Assembly (NCBI RefSeq): GCF_014356525.2
Contig: NC_052508.1
Coordinates: forward strand, 38,199,113 to 38,263,112
DNA from: Nilaparvata lugens
Taxonomy: Eukaryota; Arthropoda; Insecta; Hemiptera; Delphacidae
Length of the DNA stretch: 64,000 nucleotides
Direction: 5' to 3'
Positions 28,851 through 41,415 of this stretch are shown here, piece by piece. The notes under the pieces are model-generated. The model ran no database searches, was not told where the DNA came from, and was given only the letters and a program-made list of their open reading frames with translations. Position numbers and translations under genes: made by a program. Position 1 is the stretch's first letter; every line of letters begins with the position of its first letter.

Positions 28851-30489
28851 GTGAATCCATAGAACTTCATAGGTTTCTCCGTATGGGTAAATGATTCAGA
28901 ATCAAAATTAAAGTTTTGTTAAATAATTAATAATACCAACTACATAGCAACTGCCATCACAATTTGTATCATTAATATTATGCGTATGCTACTGAAGGAT
29001 AATAGTCAGGCAGACACACAGAAGCAAGTTATTTTGTCTCATGTAGTACTTTCAATGTTACTTTTATATCCTGAAAAAGGACGAAGAAGTGTGTAAAATA
29101 TTTTGTTGTTCAACGAACTTGACCTGTAAAAAGGTTCGAAGAGTGAATGTTCAAAATTTGAAGCTGATCGATCAACTCTTTTTAAAGTTATTGTAGTGCA
29201 TTCAATCAAACAAGCAAACCCACAGACTGGCAACAACTTTGAACTTGAGTAAAAAGTAAGAACTTGCCAACGCTCGTTCAACAAATATTATTGAGAGAAC
29301 ACTGGGCGGTATTATAAGTTGGGACACATAACTTGAAGGAGTCAATTTTTTTCAGTGTAGGGGATTGTGTATTTTACAAGAGAGTGTGTTTCTGAGGGAT
29401 ATAGGCCTATAGTGAGAAAGTAAAGAAGTGAGGATTTAATTGAATTGCAGTTTTAGTTTTTTTGCACGGCCGGCCCTCTCTTACATTCAACCATCAACCC
29501 TCCAGTCATGGCTTACTTTAGATAATACTTCTATCTATAGTAGGCTATGCTCCAGTACGATGCTACATCAACTATATTATACAATCCTACCTACTCAGTG
29601 GAATGGGTGAATTCACAATATTACAAGCAAGAGTTGATAGTAATGAATATATTATTGCCACAAAAAAATTTACAAATCTAGGCATGGGAAAGTCAAATTC
29701 AAGATAGGTTGAAGATAATATGTCTGTAGCATTGTATGAAATTGAATAGAATTGAATTGAATTTATTGCCAAAAATTACAAATACATATTTTTACAATAC
29801 AATATAAATAACATTGATTGTAACTTAAGTGCATCAATAACATCACTGTAATACTTGGCACTGCCAACATAAGATTCGTTGTGTGTTGGCAGTGAGTTGC
29901 AGTTTATTTATTCTGTATCAATTCAGGTCAGTATATGAATTAATATACAATTGATAATACTAACGAAGAAATTACAATGCTAATGAAGCTATACCTATTA
30001 TACAAAAAAAAAAAACGCACAGGCTCACAGCAAAAAAAAACTTGAGAATACTATACATACTATACTATGATGAAAATTTTAATCTAATTAATCACTATGA
30101 CATCTTGAGGCCATCATGACAGTGAAACTTTCTCAAAGAAAAACCAATGAACTGATACAGTAAAAAGAAGTTCCTGTAATGTGACTTGGGACAATTACAA
30201 GCCTGGTTCAAGAGTATACATGCCCATCGCTCACTGTATTTTACTAACAATTATTTGTATACAACATTATACTTTATACCACTAGTTTAAAGAATACATT
30301 TTGGTCAATTCAATATTCTATACTTTTAATTGAATCGCGTGTGATTTTTTCATCTATAAAGTCATTTGGATTTTTGTTTATAATGTAGTTACAATAATAT
30401 TGAAATTGATGCCTGCATATGGCATGAATAATAAATAATAACAAAACCCTGAGGGCTTTTGAAGAAAGGAGAGCATTAGCACACAACCG

Positions 30490-30640
30490 GGAAGATAGAG
30501 AGTTAGAGAGAGAGAGAGTGTGTGTGTGTGAGTGAGACAGAGAGAGAGTGAGAGAAAGGTGCAGGAGTGATAGAGAGGAGGTGAGGGATGGGGGGGAGAG
30601 AGAGAGAGAATGAGAGAGGAAGCAATAGAACTAAATAAGG
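30490..30640. repeat. GA/GT-rich microsatellite region
   Basis: Interspersed (GA)n and (GT)n blocks with a short G run. The minus-strand ORF across it is a product of the repeats. Confidence 0.9.
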
Positions 30641-31279
30641 TTGAGATAAGAGACAATGTAAAGCAGGAGTATTGTCTAAAGGTGGTCACACACACATTTC
30701 TACAGTCACACTAAGTTATAAACAGAATATTTCAAAGAAAGTACAGTCTGTGCCAAAATTCAAACCAGTTTACTTCTCAGCTATTCTGCCAGCTTAACTG
30801 ACATAAGCGGCAAAAGCTGATAGCAACAACCAGAGACTGTTTTCCAGGTAGAGAAATTAGTCACGGACTCACCCTGCCAAAACAAGACACTTCTTTTTCA
30901 GCACAAGAACGACAAAAGTAGCCACCGCCAAAACAAGACTGAATTTCAGTGCTAGGATGGATGTGTCTGACTTTGACGGTGGTGTATACTGACTATAGCC
31001 ATTGTTTTCAACTATATAAATGGATAAGTATTTTAGCTTGTAATGATGCTATATGTTTAAGTGTTGTAAGGTATTGTTTTGTGGATTTGTGTTGTATATT
31101 GCCAAAATTCTTATGAAGATTATAAGTTGATTTGCTCTGAAAACTGGATTTCCTATTCATTAGCAATAGATCCATTCATAATTTATCAAGAATTTACCAT
31201 TTTGGAGCCGATAACTTTCTTTAGGTTAATAGATGAAAAATGCTATCCAACCTATTTAGGAGAAATTGGTAGCACAGCA

Positions 31280-31792
31280 ATTGAGTACTTTATTTATGTA
31301 GATTACAATATATACTGGCTTATACACTTATATACAATAGCTCACAATACAGCAAAATTATAGATGAATTTACATAATATAGACTAAGAAAATAATTATT
31401 GAACTGTATATGATATGAAAAATCAATTTGTAATATAATAGCTATAGATAATAATTATATTGTTATGCATCTACATAAATTGGTGGACCTTTGGACATAT
31501 CAATGTCCATTCTTCGGAAAGAATATTAAAAATATCCTCCCCACTAACTCTCTACCAAAACGTTAATTTCATTATTTAAACTAAGGATTTATTTATTAAT
31601 GGAAATATTGTAAAAGTTTTAATCAATATGAATATTTGAGAAAAAAAACAGAAAATTGATAAAGTGAAATAATTATATAGGTAGATAATTAATTAATGAA
31701 ATGAAGTAGGATGAAAGTAGATCAGGGTTATCAACTTTCAGTAATGCATACAGCATTATGCAGTGGCTAATTGAAATAACATGAGTTTATAT

Positions 31793-31826
<34 letters not shown>

Positions 31827-34180
31827 ATATATATATAATATATATATATATACAATTTGCTCTAAAGATTTAAAGGTTTATATTGGTGGAATGGGTGAGG
31901 GATGGTTGTCATGTGATCATTCTAGGGCCAGACAGTTTCAGTCATTTGTTCCAAAATATGTTTTTTTAAAGTCAGGATGAAGCTCGCTCGGCTCTCGATA
32001 GACCTGATAGAAACAGGAAGTGCATTCCATGCACGACAGGCACTGACTAAAAAGGATTTTGTGAAAATAGTAGTTCGATGATTGGGTATCCTTAAAGTAC
32101 TTTCTCCGGTTCTAGTATGTGAAGCATCTATCCTCCTACCTTCAGAGACAAATTTGAAATCATCTTTAAAATAGTTCGGATCAGGAAGCTTTAATGTTGA
32201 ACTAGCAATGTGGGCTGGGGTGATATGATCAAGGCATTGGAGAGAGTAGACAAAATGTAGACAATAATTTTGGCAATGCTGTAGTTTATCATTCAGAGTG
32301 ACTTGCATATCGTTAAGAATTTAATACATTAAATGTGGGAAGATGAGAGATTGAACCAATAATAATTTAATGTTTCTAGGGAGGATATCGTGCATTTTCT
32401 TCAATGCATGCATGGCTGATAATACCTTTTTACAAGTTTTGTTCACTTGTTCTGACCAGTCAAGAGTATTATTCATAATAATGCCTGAATTTTTAACTGA
32501 GCTACAGTAAGGTATGTCATTACCGTCTACACTAATTTTGTGAATCGATTCAAGGTCAATATTGTTTATAAGACGAGAATATCCAATTATAATGGGTTGT
32601 GTTTTGATGGGATTAAGCTTAAGGCCATTTTTCTTTGTCCATTCCACTATTGAATTGATATCCTGATTCATTATTCAAACTGTTTCATTAATTTTTGTTA
32701 TGGGACAGCTTGAATAGATTTGAAGGTCGTCTGCATAAGTATGGAAACTGGAGAATTTGATAATGGAAGAAAGATCATTAGCATACAAAGTGAAGAGGAG
32801 AGGGCCTAAAATTGAACCTTGTGGTACTCCATGCATAACGTTTTTCCAAGTTGACTTTTTGTCACCGACAGATACACATTGTTTCCTACCTAATAGATAG
32901 GATTTGAACCAAACTAACGAGTTGTGACTGAAACCAAGAATAGCCAACTTATTCAAAAGGACTGTATGATCAACAGTATCGAATGCTTTAGAAAAATCAA
33001 ATAGGGTGAGGATGGTGCATTTTATTTGGTCCATAGCTAACCTTATATCATCAGTGACACGAAGCAGAGCTGTTTCAGTTGAATGGAACTTCCTAAAGCC
33101 TGATTGAAAATTATGAAGCTTACTATTCTTGAAATATGAACTTTACAACTTGAGCATGAATGAGTCTTTCTAGCACTTTGGACAATGCAGGTAGAATACT
33201 GATTGGTATTCTACAACTTTATTGGGTGATAGAACTTTATTTAGAGGGCGAACCAGAGCAAACTTCCAGTTTCCAGGGAAATTGCCTTCTTCAAGTGATT
33301 TGTTGAAAATGTATGTAATGGTTGATAAAACAGCAAATAACATCTTCTTGATAAATTTAATAGGAATTTTGTCTACACCCATAGCATTACTATGAATACA
33401 TTAAATTGCTTTGAAAGTGTCTTCTTCTGAGATTGGATGGGAATGAAATTGATCAGTAATTGGTAAATCTAAGTTTGTAACCTGCTCTTCAAGATCATCA
33501 ATATGATTAGCAATGACAACTTAGTCCGTGGGTTATAGTGTGAAACGAAATGGTCATTTATATTATCCAATGGTAAGTCAATTTGGGGATTCGATTTCTG
33601 TTTGCCAAGCCCGAATTCTTTTATTCCCTGCCAAAGTGATTTAGAGTCTTGTCTATTGTTTGTCATGAACTAATTCAAGTACCTAATCTTTGAGTTCTGT
33701 AAATCCTGTTTAACTCTATTTCTAAGGCTCCTTTACTCAATCAAACTGTTCAAGTCAAATGTATTTTTAAATTTTCTATGTGCTTTGTCTCTAAGTCCCA
33801 TCATCATAAGTATGTCTTCAGTCATCCACGATACTCGTCGATTTCTATTAATCCTCCTTGTCACATAAGGTGCATGTTTGTCATACAAAGTCAAAGTCCA
33901 ATTCTCGAAAGTCTTGACCATGTCATCAACTGAGGGTAATGCTTCAATTTGATGCCATGGAGTCTGAGCCACATCAGTCAGGAAGGCGGCTTCATCAAAG
34001 CTTTTGAAGTCTCTATAAGTGATAATTTTCTGTTCTGGCTTGGGTATCTTATGGGAAAGTACACAGTAGATCAAATCATGTCTAGAAATAGCTGGGACTG
34101 AGATTTGGCCTGCTTGAATAACCTCATGGGATCACTAACAATGAGAAGGTCAATGAGTGTGTCTGTTTCATTAGTATGAT
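31280..34180 (-). pseudogene. LINE-C copy A, RT and part of endonuclease
   Basis: The minus strand carries the endonuclease tail and linker (34074-33469), RT N-terminal part (33382-33170), RT core (33034-32675: FDFSKAFDTVDH, HGVPQGSILGPLLF, HTYADDLQIYS), then 32671-32321 (SIVEWTKKNGLKLNP) and the C-terminal region (32308-31922). Stops and small indels separate these parts; a ~57-bp deletion near 32176 and a shorter one near 32320, relative to LINE-C3, are shared with copy B. The 3' UTR ends at ATAAAGTACTCAA (31280). The 5' side is cut by LINE-B sequence from 34181. Confidence 0.9.
31795..31852. repeat. (AT)n in LINE-C 3' UTR
   Basis: AT microsatellite in the LINE-C 3' UTR; corresponding tracts lie at 38762-38806 and 49497-49519 with different lengths. 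Confidence 0.95.
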
Positions 34181-34456
34181 AAATAAATTAATATGATTTT
34201 ATTGCCGTTAAATTCCTAGAACAATAGGCAAAGTCAAATATTGAATACAGTGAGACAAAAGATAAAATCAAATTTTACAGCAACTGTACATACAAAATTA
34301 CATTACTGAGTCTTGAAAATAATACAGTACCTAAGTAAGCTGTAAGTCAATTGGATTTTTAAATACATTAATAATATTCATTTGAATGCAAAAAACATAT
34401 TCCTTACAGCACAACTTGAGCCTTTAGAACAATGTATAAATACAAATAGAAACCTC
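34181..34456 (-). mobile_element. LINE-B 3' UTR stub in copy A
   Basis: 276 bp identical to the 3' end of LINE-B at 41134-41409. It stops abruptly at AGAAACCTC where the duplication ends, followed by unrelated satellite. Confidence 0.95.
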
Positions 34457-34469
34457 CCAGTCAGCACAC

Positions 34470-36150
34470 CACGTATATAATACGTATTTTTTAGGTCAAT
34501 CTTGGTAAACTATGTCAAGTATTTTAAAATACGTATAGTTTACATATATTATACATTGAAATTTCAAGATTGAAAACTTAATGAATTTCTGTTGGAGTTG
34601 AGCTTAAATGGCTGTGTCACTGATATTTGACTGAATTGAAACGATTTTATGGCATATTCGTCGATAAAATGAATGTATACTGAAAGTAAATGATTTACAT
34701 CAAATATACTTAACAGAAAACACATTTTATTTATGTATATTTACGTACAATATACATTCAAGTATTCAAAAAAAAACATAATGAATTCTAGTTGTAGCTG
34801 AGCTAAAACAATTGGGCTACTGATTTTTTTTGATTAAAAGTGATTTCATGGCTCCTATTTCTCAATAAATTGAATGTATACTGGAAGTAAATCATTGACA
34901 TATAATATATGTCTCATAATTGACATATAGTTTATGTAAATTCACGTAAATTATAGATACGATTATTTAAGAAGAAATTATTGATTAATTTTAATTGTAG
35001 TAAGGCTAAAAACGCTATGTTACTGATTTTTCATTGTTTCATATAGCGATTTTATGGCCTATTCCTCAATAAATTGAATGTATACTAGAAGTAAATCATT
35101 TACATATAATATACGTCTCATAATTGACATATATAATTTATGTAAATTCAGGTAAATTATAGATAGAATTATTTTGAAAAGAGATAACTTGATGAATTTC
35201 AATTGTAATCAGGCTAAAACCGCTGTTTTACTGATTTTCATTGTTTCATAGCGACTTTATGGCCTATTCGGCAATAAATTGAATGTCTACTGAAAGTGAA
35301 TGATTTACATGAAGTATACTTTCCAGAATTCACATATAATTCATGTAAATTCACGTATATTATAGATAGGATTTTTTAAAATTAAATTATTGATTAATTT
35401 TAATTGTAGTATGACTAAAAACGCTATGTTACTGATTTTTCATTGTTTCATAATATACCGATTTTATGGCCTATTTGTCAATAAATTGAATGTATACTGG
35501 AAGTAAATTATTTGCATATAATATACGTCTCATTATTGACATATAATTTATGTAAATTCACGTATATTATGGATATGAACATTTTAAAAAGAGAACTTGA
35601 TGAATTTCAATTCTAGTAAGGCTAAAACCGTTGTATTACTGATTTTTCATTGTTCCATAGCAATTTCATGGCATATTCGTGAATAAATTGAACCAATGTA
35701 TACTGAAAGTAAATCATTTAAATATAATATACGTCTCATAATTGACATATAATTTATGTAAATTTACGTAAATTATAAATATGATTATTTTAAAAAGAGA
35801 ACTTGATAAATTTCAATCTTAGTAAGGTTAAAACCGTTGTGTTACTGATTTTTCATTGTTTCATAGCGATTTTATGACATATATTCCTTAATAAATTGAA
35901 TGTATATTGAAAGTTAATGATTTACATGAAATATACTTCCCAGAATTGACATATTATATTATTCACGGTATGTATATTACGTACAATATACATTCAAGTA
36001 TTTAAAAAAGGAACTTTATGAATTCTAGTTGTAGTTATAGAATTGGTCTACCGTACTAATTTCTGTTAGATTAAAAAGTGATTTCGTGGCCTATTTTCTG
36101 AGTACCTACATTGAAATCATTTGAAAAAAAATATTCGAAATCATTTGGAA
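34470..36150. repeat. ~205-bp satellite array, about eight units
   Basis: The landmark GAATGTATACT recurs at about 34671, 34872, 35076, 35281, 35488, 35696 and 35898, a period of 201-207 bp. Each unit also has CATATAATTTATGTAAATTC, TTACTGATTTTTCATTG and GATTTTATGGCCTATTC. Units diverge by roughly 10-20%. It is AT-rich and non-coding. It lies between the two copies of the segmental duplication. Confidence 0.9.
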
Positions 36151-36159
36151 TAATTGATT

Positions 36160-36943
36160 TGGAATGCTTCAAAGTACGGTTCAACTGAAAATTATTTCTA
36201 GTTTTTTCATTCAATAGGGTGATAAGAAAATTGATTTTTTGAGGTTAAATAAAAGATAGGCCTATATTAGGCTGATATTGGGAATATATCAATATTGGAA
36301 AATCTGATTCCAAAAATAAATGATGTATGAGGGAAATAAAACATAACATGGAAGTAATTACAAAGGGTTGTGAGTGTGCTGCAATTTTTATAGTTGATGG
36401 GATGTAAATTGTTCTGGAAGTCTGGGCATGAAACTATAAACTATGGAATGTTATGTACTGTATAATGTCTATAGTTCAATGAGTCAGTGGACTCTTTGTG
36501 TAGATTCACAGAACAAAGGATGAAAGACAGTTGAAGAAGAGTTGGAAAGGGTGGAAAAGAGTGAGAGGTTATAGGCAGCGCGTGAGCGAGAGTGAGTGAG
36601 AGGGATTCATATTGAGTTATAATGGGGACAGAAGACCAAGTAAGGAATTTGCTGGGACAATGAAATTGATGAGAAGGTCCTTTGACAAAGTGAGTGAAGT
36701 GACTTTTTCTATAGCTGTTGACAAGAGAGAAAAACATACAAGAAATACATTCTTCTAACACTCTGCGCCCCTCTCCCACATCACCAGTTGGGAACGTCGA
36801 ACGTGTTCCAATCACGTAGGTTGTCATAGACTCAGCAAGCCCGGGAGATTTGAACTCTTCTGAATTTTTATTCTGAAAATAAAATCTGTCAATACAGCTT
36901 GCAATATTAAAATCAGGCCTATCTTTTGTCGAAACCAATATTA
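36160..36943. other. Non-coding repeat-like stretch with RNA-pol-III B-box-like sequence
   Basis: The minus strand at ~36856-36841 reads GAGTTCAAATCTCCCG, similar to a tRNA/SINE B box, next to GGGCTTGCTGAGTC. I see no matching A box, so a SINE is only suggested. The 177-codon minus ORF here begins inside the neighbouring foldback arm and is not a credible gene. Confidence 0.3.
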
Positions 36944-37313
36944 TTGGCCGAGCGAAGTGAGGTCTAAGATTCAAGTGGACTGTTTGGCATTTCTCTTAAT
37001 GTTCAAATGTTTTTATGTTGCGCATTTACGCAAAACGCGGTAATAGATTTTCATGAAATTTGACAGGTATGTTCCTTTTTAAATTGCGCGTCGACGTATA
37101 TACAAGGTTTTTGGAAATTTTGCATTTCAAGGATAATATAAAAGGAAAAAGGAGCCTCCTTCATACGCCAATATTAGAGTAAAAATCAGACTATATAATT
37201 ATTCATCATAAATCAGCAGACAATAAGTGATTACACAGATGTGTGAAGAAGCCAGTCTATTGCTGTATTTCCATAAGGTCTATAGTTCCATACAGGTACT
37301 TGTGGATGAGAAT
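36944..37313. mobile_element. Second foldback copy, single arm
   Basis: TTGGCCGAGCGAAGTGAGGT to CCATAAGG repeats the left arm of the 13954 element, then includes the loop in inverse orientation (GGTCTATAGTTCC...GGATGAG). The right arm is missing. It joins to TGAGGTCTACTGTTCAC, a motif found inverted near 13145. 37314-38065 has nothing recognisable. Confidence 0.85.
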
Positions 37314-38065
37314 ACTGCGTGAGGTCTACTGTTCACAGAACTACTAGTAATAAACAATAGAAGTGTCACCATCATAAGTTCAATCACACTACTTGAAAAT
37401 GCCGCTAATGATGGTGAAGCATATGTTCAAATGAAAATAGTTGGAAGGGAACTGTAATTATTTTTATTCATTATGAGTACAATCTGTATAGGCAAAGGCA
37501 CTAATATGGACTATTTAGTATATTATTTTAAGTGGCACATTTCATCCATTAACTCTCCTATTTTATACAAGTTAATATTCCTGCGTTTGATAGAGTGGTT
37601 TCTTCATAGAATCTAATCAACCCAACACAGAGGATCCAAATTTTATTCGCAGTTTCTTTTCGTTTTCTTTTGGTTTGAGTGTAAACGCATTCAAAGCATT
37701 CATAAGTTTTGACACAAATATTGATAATTATTATTTCTTCTATTTTGCATTTTGAGGAAGTGAGAAAGGATAAACTATATGGACTAGTTCCATGTTCATA
37801 TTTCATTATAGTATTAAAACCAGCTCTATAACATTCAAGCGAAGGAGCAACTTGGAAAATATTTAGAAATCAGTTACTGTTGAAAAGAAGTTGAAATTAA
37901 TTCTTCAATAGTCTATCTTTTTATTTCTCGTAAGTGAGAGCGGGACTGTATTAGGGTTCGAATACTGTATATATAGCCTATAAGTTTGGCAGATTTCTCA
38001 TGTAGCACTTTGTCCATTGTACCAATGTTAAATTGAGACACAATTGAAATTTTATCTCTAAAGAA

Positions 38066-38758
38066 TGTTGTATATTGCCAAAATTCTTATGAAGATTATA
38101 AGTTGATTTGCTCTGAAAACTGGATTCCTATTCATTAGCAATAGATCCATTCATAATTTATCAAGAATTTACCATTTTGGAGCCGATAACTTTCTTTAGG
38201 TTATAGGTGAAAAATGCTATCCAACCTATTTAGGAGAAATTGGTAGCACAGCAATTGAGTACTTTATTTATGTAGATTACAATATATACTGGCTTATACA
38301 CTTATATACAATAGCTCACAATACAGCAAAATTATAGATGAATTTACATAATATAGACTAAGAAAATAATTATTGAACTGTATATGATATGAAAAATCAA
38401 TTTGTAATATAATAGCTATAGATAATAATTATATTGTTATGCATCTACATAAATTGGTGGACCTTTGGACATATCAATGTCCATTCTTCGGAAAGAATAT
38501 TAAAATATCCTCCCCACTAACTCTCTACCAAAACGTTAATTTCATTATTTAAACTAAGGATTTATTTATTAATGGAAATATTGTAAAAGTTTTAATCAAT
38601 ATGAATATTTGAGAAAAAAAACAGAAAATTGATAGTGAAATAATTATATAGGTAGATAATTAATTAATGAAATGAAGTAGGATGAAAGTAGATCAGGGTT
38701 ATCAACTTTCAGTAATGCATACAGCATTATGCAGTGGCTAATTGAAATAACATGAGTT

Positions 38759-38796
<38 letters not shown>

Positions 38797-41409
38797 TATA
38801 TATATACAATTTGCTCTAAGATTTAAAGGTTTATATTGGTGGAATGGGTGAGGGATGGTTGTCATGTGATCATTCTAGGGCCAGACAGTTTCAGTCATTT
38901 GTTCCAAAATATGTTTTTTTAAAGTCAGGATGAAGCTCGCTCGGCTCTCGATAGACCTGATAGAAACAGGAAGTGCATTCCATGCACGACAGGCACTGAC
39001 TAAAAAGGATTTTGTGAAAATAGTAGTTCGATGATTGGGTATCCTTAAAGTACTTTCTCCGGTTCTAGTATGTGAAGCATCTATCCTCCTACCTTCAGAG
39101 ACAAATTTGAAATCATCTTTAAAATAGTTCGGATCAGGAAGCTTTAATGTTGAACTAGCAATGTGGGCTGGGGTGATATGATCAAGGCATTGGAGAGAGT
39201 AGACAAAATGTAGACAATAATTTTGGCAATGCTGTAGTTTATCATTCAGAGTGACTTGCATATCGTTAAGAATTTAATACATTAAATGTGGGAAGATGAG
39301 AGATTGAACCAATAATAATTTAATGTTTCTAGGGAGGATATCGTGCATTTTCTTCAATGCATGCATGGCTGATAATACCTTTTTACAAGTTTTGTTCACT
39401 TGTTCTGACCAGTCAAGAGTATTATTCATAATAATGCCTGAATTTTTAACTGAGCTACAGTAAGGTATGTCATTACCGTCTACACTAATTTTGTGAATCG
39501 ATTCAAGGTCAATATTGTTTATAAGACGAGAATATCCAATTATAATGGGTTGTGTTTTGATGGGATTAAGCTTAAGGCCATTTTTCTTTGTCCATTCCAC
39601 TATTGAATTGATATCCTGATTCATTATTCAAACTGTTTCATTAATTTTTGTTATGGGACAGCTTGAATAGATTTGAAGGTCGTCTGCATAAGTATGGAAA
39701 CTGGAGAATTTGATAATGGAAGAAAGATCATTAGCATACAAAGTGAAGAGGAGAGGGCCTAAAATTGAACCTTGTGGTACTCCATGCATAACGTTTTTCC
39801 AAGTTGACTTTTTGTCACCGACAGATACACATTGTTTCCTACCTAATAGATAGGATTTGAACCAAACTAACGAGTTGTGACTGAAACCAAGAATAGCCAA
39901 CTTATTCAAAAGGACTGTATGATCAACAGTATCGAATGCTTTAGAAAAATCAAATAGGGTGAGGATGGTGCATTTTATTTGGTCCATAGCTAACCTTATA
40001 TCATCAGTGACACGAAGCAGAGCTGTTTCAGTTGAATGGAACTTCCTAAAGCCTGATTGAAAATTATGAAGCTTACTATTCTTGAAATATGAACTTTACA
40101 ACTTGAGCATGAATGAGTCTTTCTAGCACTTTGGACAATGCAGGTAGAATACTGATTGGTATTCTACAACTTTATTGGGTGATAGAACTTTATTTAGAGG
40201 GCGAACCAGAGCAAACTTCCAGTTTCCAGGGAAATTGCCTTCTTCAAGTGATTTGTTGAAAATGTATGTATGGTTGATAAAACAGCAAATAACATCTTCT
40301 TGATAAATTTAATAGGAATTTTGTCTACACCCATAGCATTACTATGAATACATTAAATTGCTTTGAAAGTGTCTTCTTCTGAGATTGGATGGGAATGAAA
40401 TTGATCAGTAATTGGTAAATCTAAGTTTGTAACCTGCTCTTCAAGATCATCAATATGATTAGCAATGACAACTTAGTCCGTGGGTTATAGTGTGAAACGA
40501 AATGGTCATTTATATTATCCAATGGTAAGTCAATTTGGGGATTCGATTTCTGTTTGCCAAGCCCGAATTCTTTTATTCCCTGCCAAAGTGATTTAGAGTC
40601 TTGTCTATTGTTTGTCATGAACTAATTCAAGTACCTAATCTTTGAGTTCTGTAAATCCTGTTTAACTCTATTTCTAAGGCTCCTTTACTCAATCAAACTG
40701 TTCAAGTCAAATGTATTTTTAAATTTTCTATGTGCTTTGTCTCTAAGTCCCATCATCATAAGTATGTCTTCAGTCATCCACGATACTCGTCGATTTCTAT
40801 TAATCCTCCTTGTCACATAAGGTGCATGTTTGTCATACAAAGTCAAAGTCCAATTCTCGAAAGTCTTGACCATGTCATCAACTGAGGGTAATGCTTCAAT
40901 TTGATGCCATGGAGTCTGAGCCACATCAGTCAGGAAGGCGGCTTCATCAAAGCTTTTGAAGTCTCTATAAGTGATAATTTTCTGTTCTGGCTTGGGTATC
41001 TTATGGGAAAGTACACAGTAGATCAAATCATGTCTAGAAATAGCTGGGACTGAGATTTGGCCTGCTTGAATAACCTCATTGGGATCACTAACAATGAGAA
41101 GGTCAATGAGTGTGTCTGTTTCATTAGTATGATAAATAAATTAATATGATTTTATTGCCGTTAAATTCCTAGAACAATAGGCAAAGTCAAATATTGAATA
41201 CAGTGAGACAAAAGATAAAATCAAATTTTACAGCAACTGTACATACAAAATTACATTACTGAGTCTTGAAAATAATACAGTACCTAAGTAAGCTGTAAGT
41301 CAATTGGATTTTTAAATACATTAATAATATTCATTTGAATGCAAAAAACATATTCCTTACAGCACAACTTGAGCCTTTAGAACAATGTATAAATACAAAT
41401 AGAAACCTC
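38066..41409. repeat. Segmental duplication, copy B
   Basis: Direct repeat of 31090-34456, displaced by about 6953 bp. Here the LINE-B sequence does not stop at 41409 but runs on into the full element, so B is the source-like copy and A the truncated duplicate, or A/B are mis-assembled haplotypes. Confidence 0.95.
38253..41133 (-). pseudogene. LINE-C copy B/C2, 3' half (RT)
   Basis: Same content and lesions as copy A: endonuclease tail (41026-40421), RT N-terminal remnant, RT core (39987-39628, with YADD), and C-terminal parts (39624-38875). It ends at ATGAT 41129-41133 where LINE-B is inserted. The endonuclease half continues beyond LINE-B from 46318, so the two halves are one LINE-C insertion. 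Confidence 0.92.
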
Positions 41410-41415
41410 TTAACT

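Larger units (their letters stand above)
31090..34456. repeat. Segmental duplication, copy A
   Basis: This 3367-bp block is repeated in direct orientation at 38066-41409. It contains ~190 bp of non-LINE flank, a truncated LINE-C copy, and the first 276 bp (3' UTR) of LINE-B inserted in it. Both copies share the same LINE-B/LINE-C junction and the same internal deletions, so they arose by DNA duplication. Differences are almost all 1-2 nt indels and AT-repeat length. Confidence 0.95.

Noticed and set aside
29039..29284. 81-codon minus ORF
   Set aside because: No motif, AT-rich context, no splice or promoter support.
34470..36150. CRISPR-like array
   Set aside because: Units of ~205 bp repeat over their whole length without spacer structure; it is a satellite in a eukaryotic genome.
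36835..36865. tRNA gene or SINE promoter
   Set aside because: Only a B-box-like sequence; no A box or cloverleaf found.
36441..36974. 177-codon minus ORF
   Set aside because: It begins within a foldback arm and crosses repeat sequence; no protein-like features.
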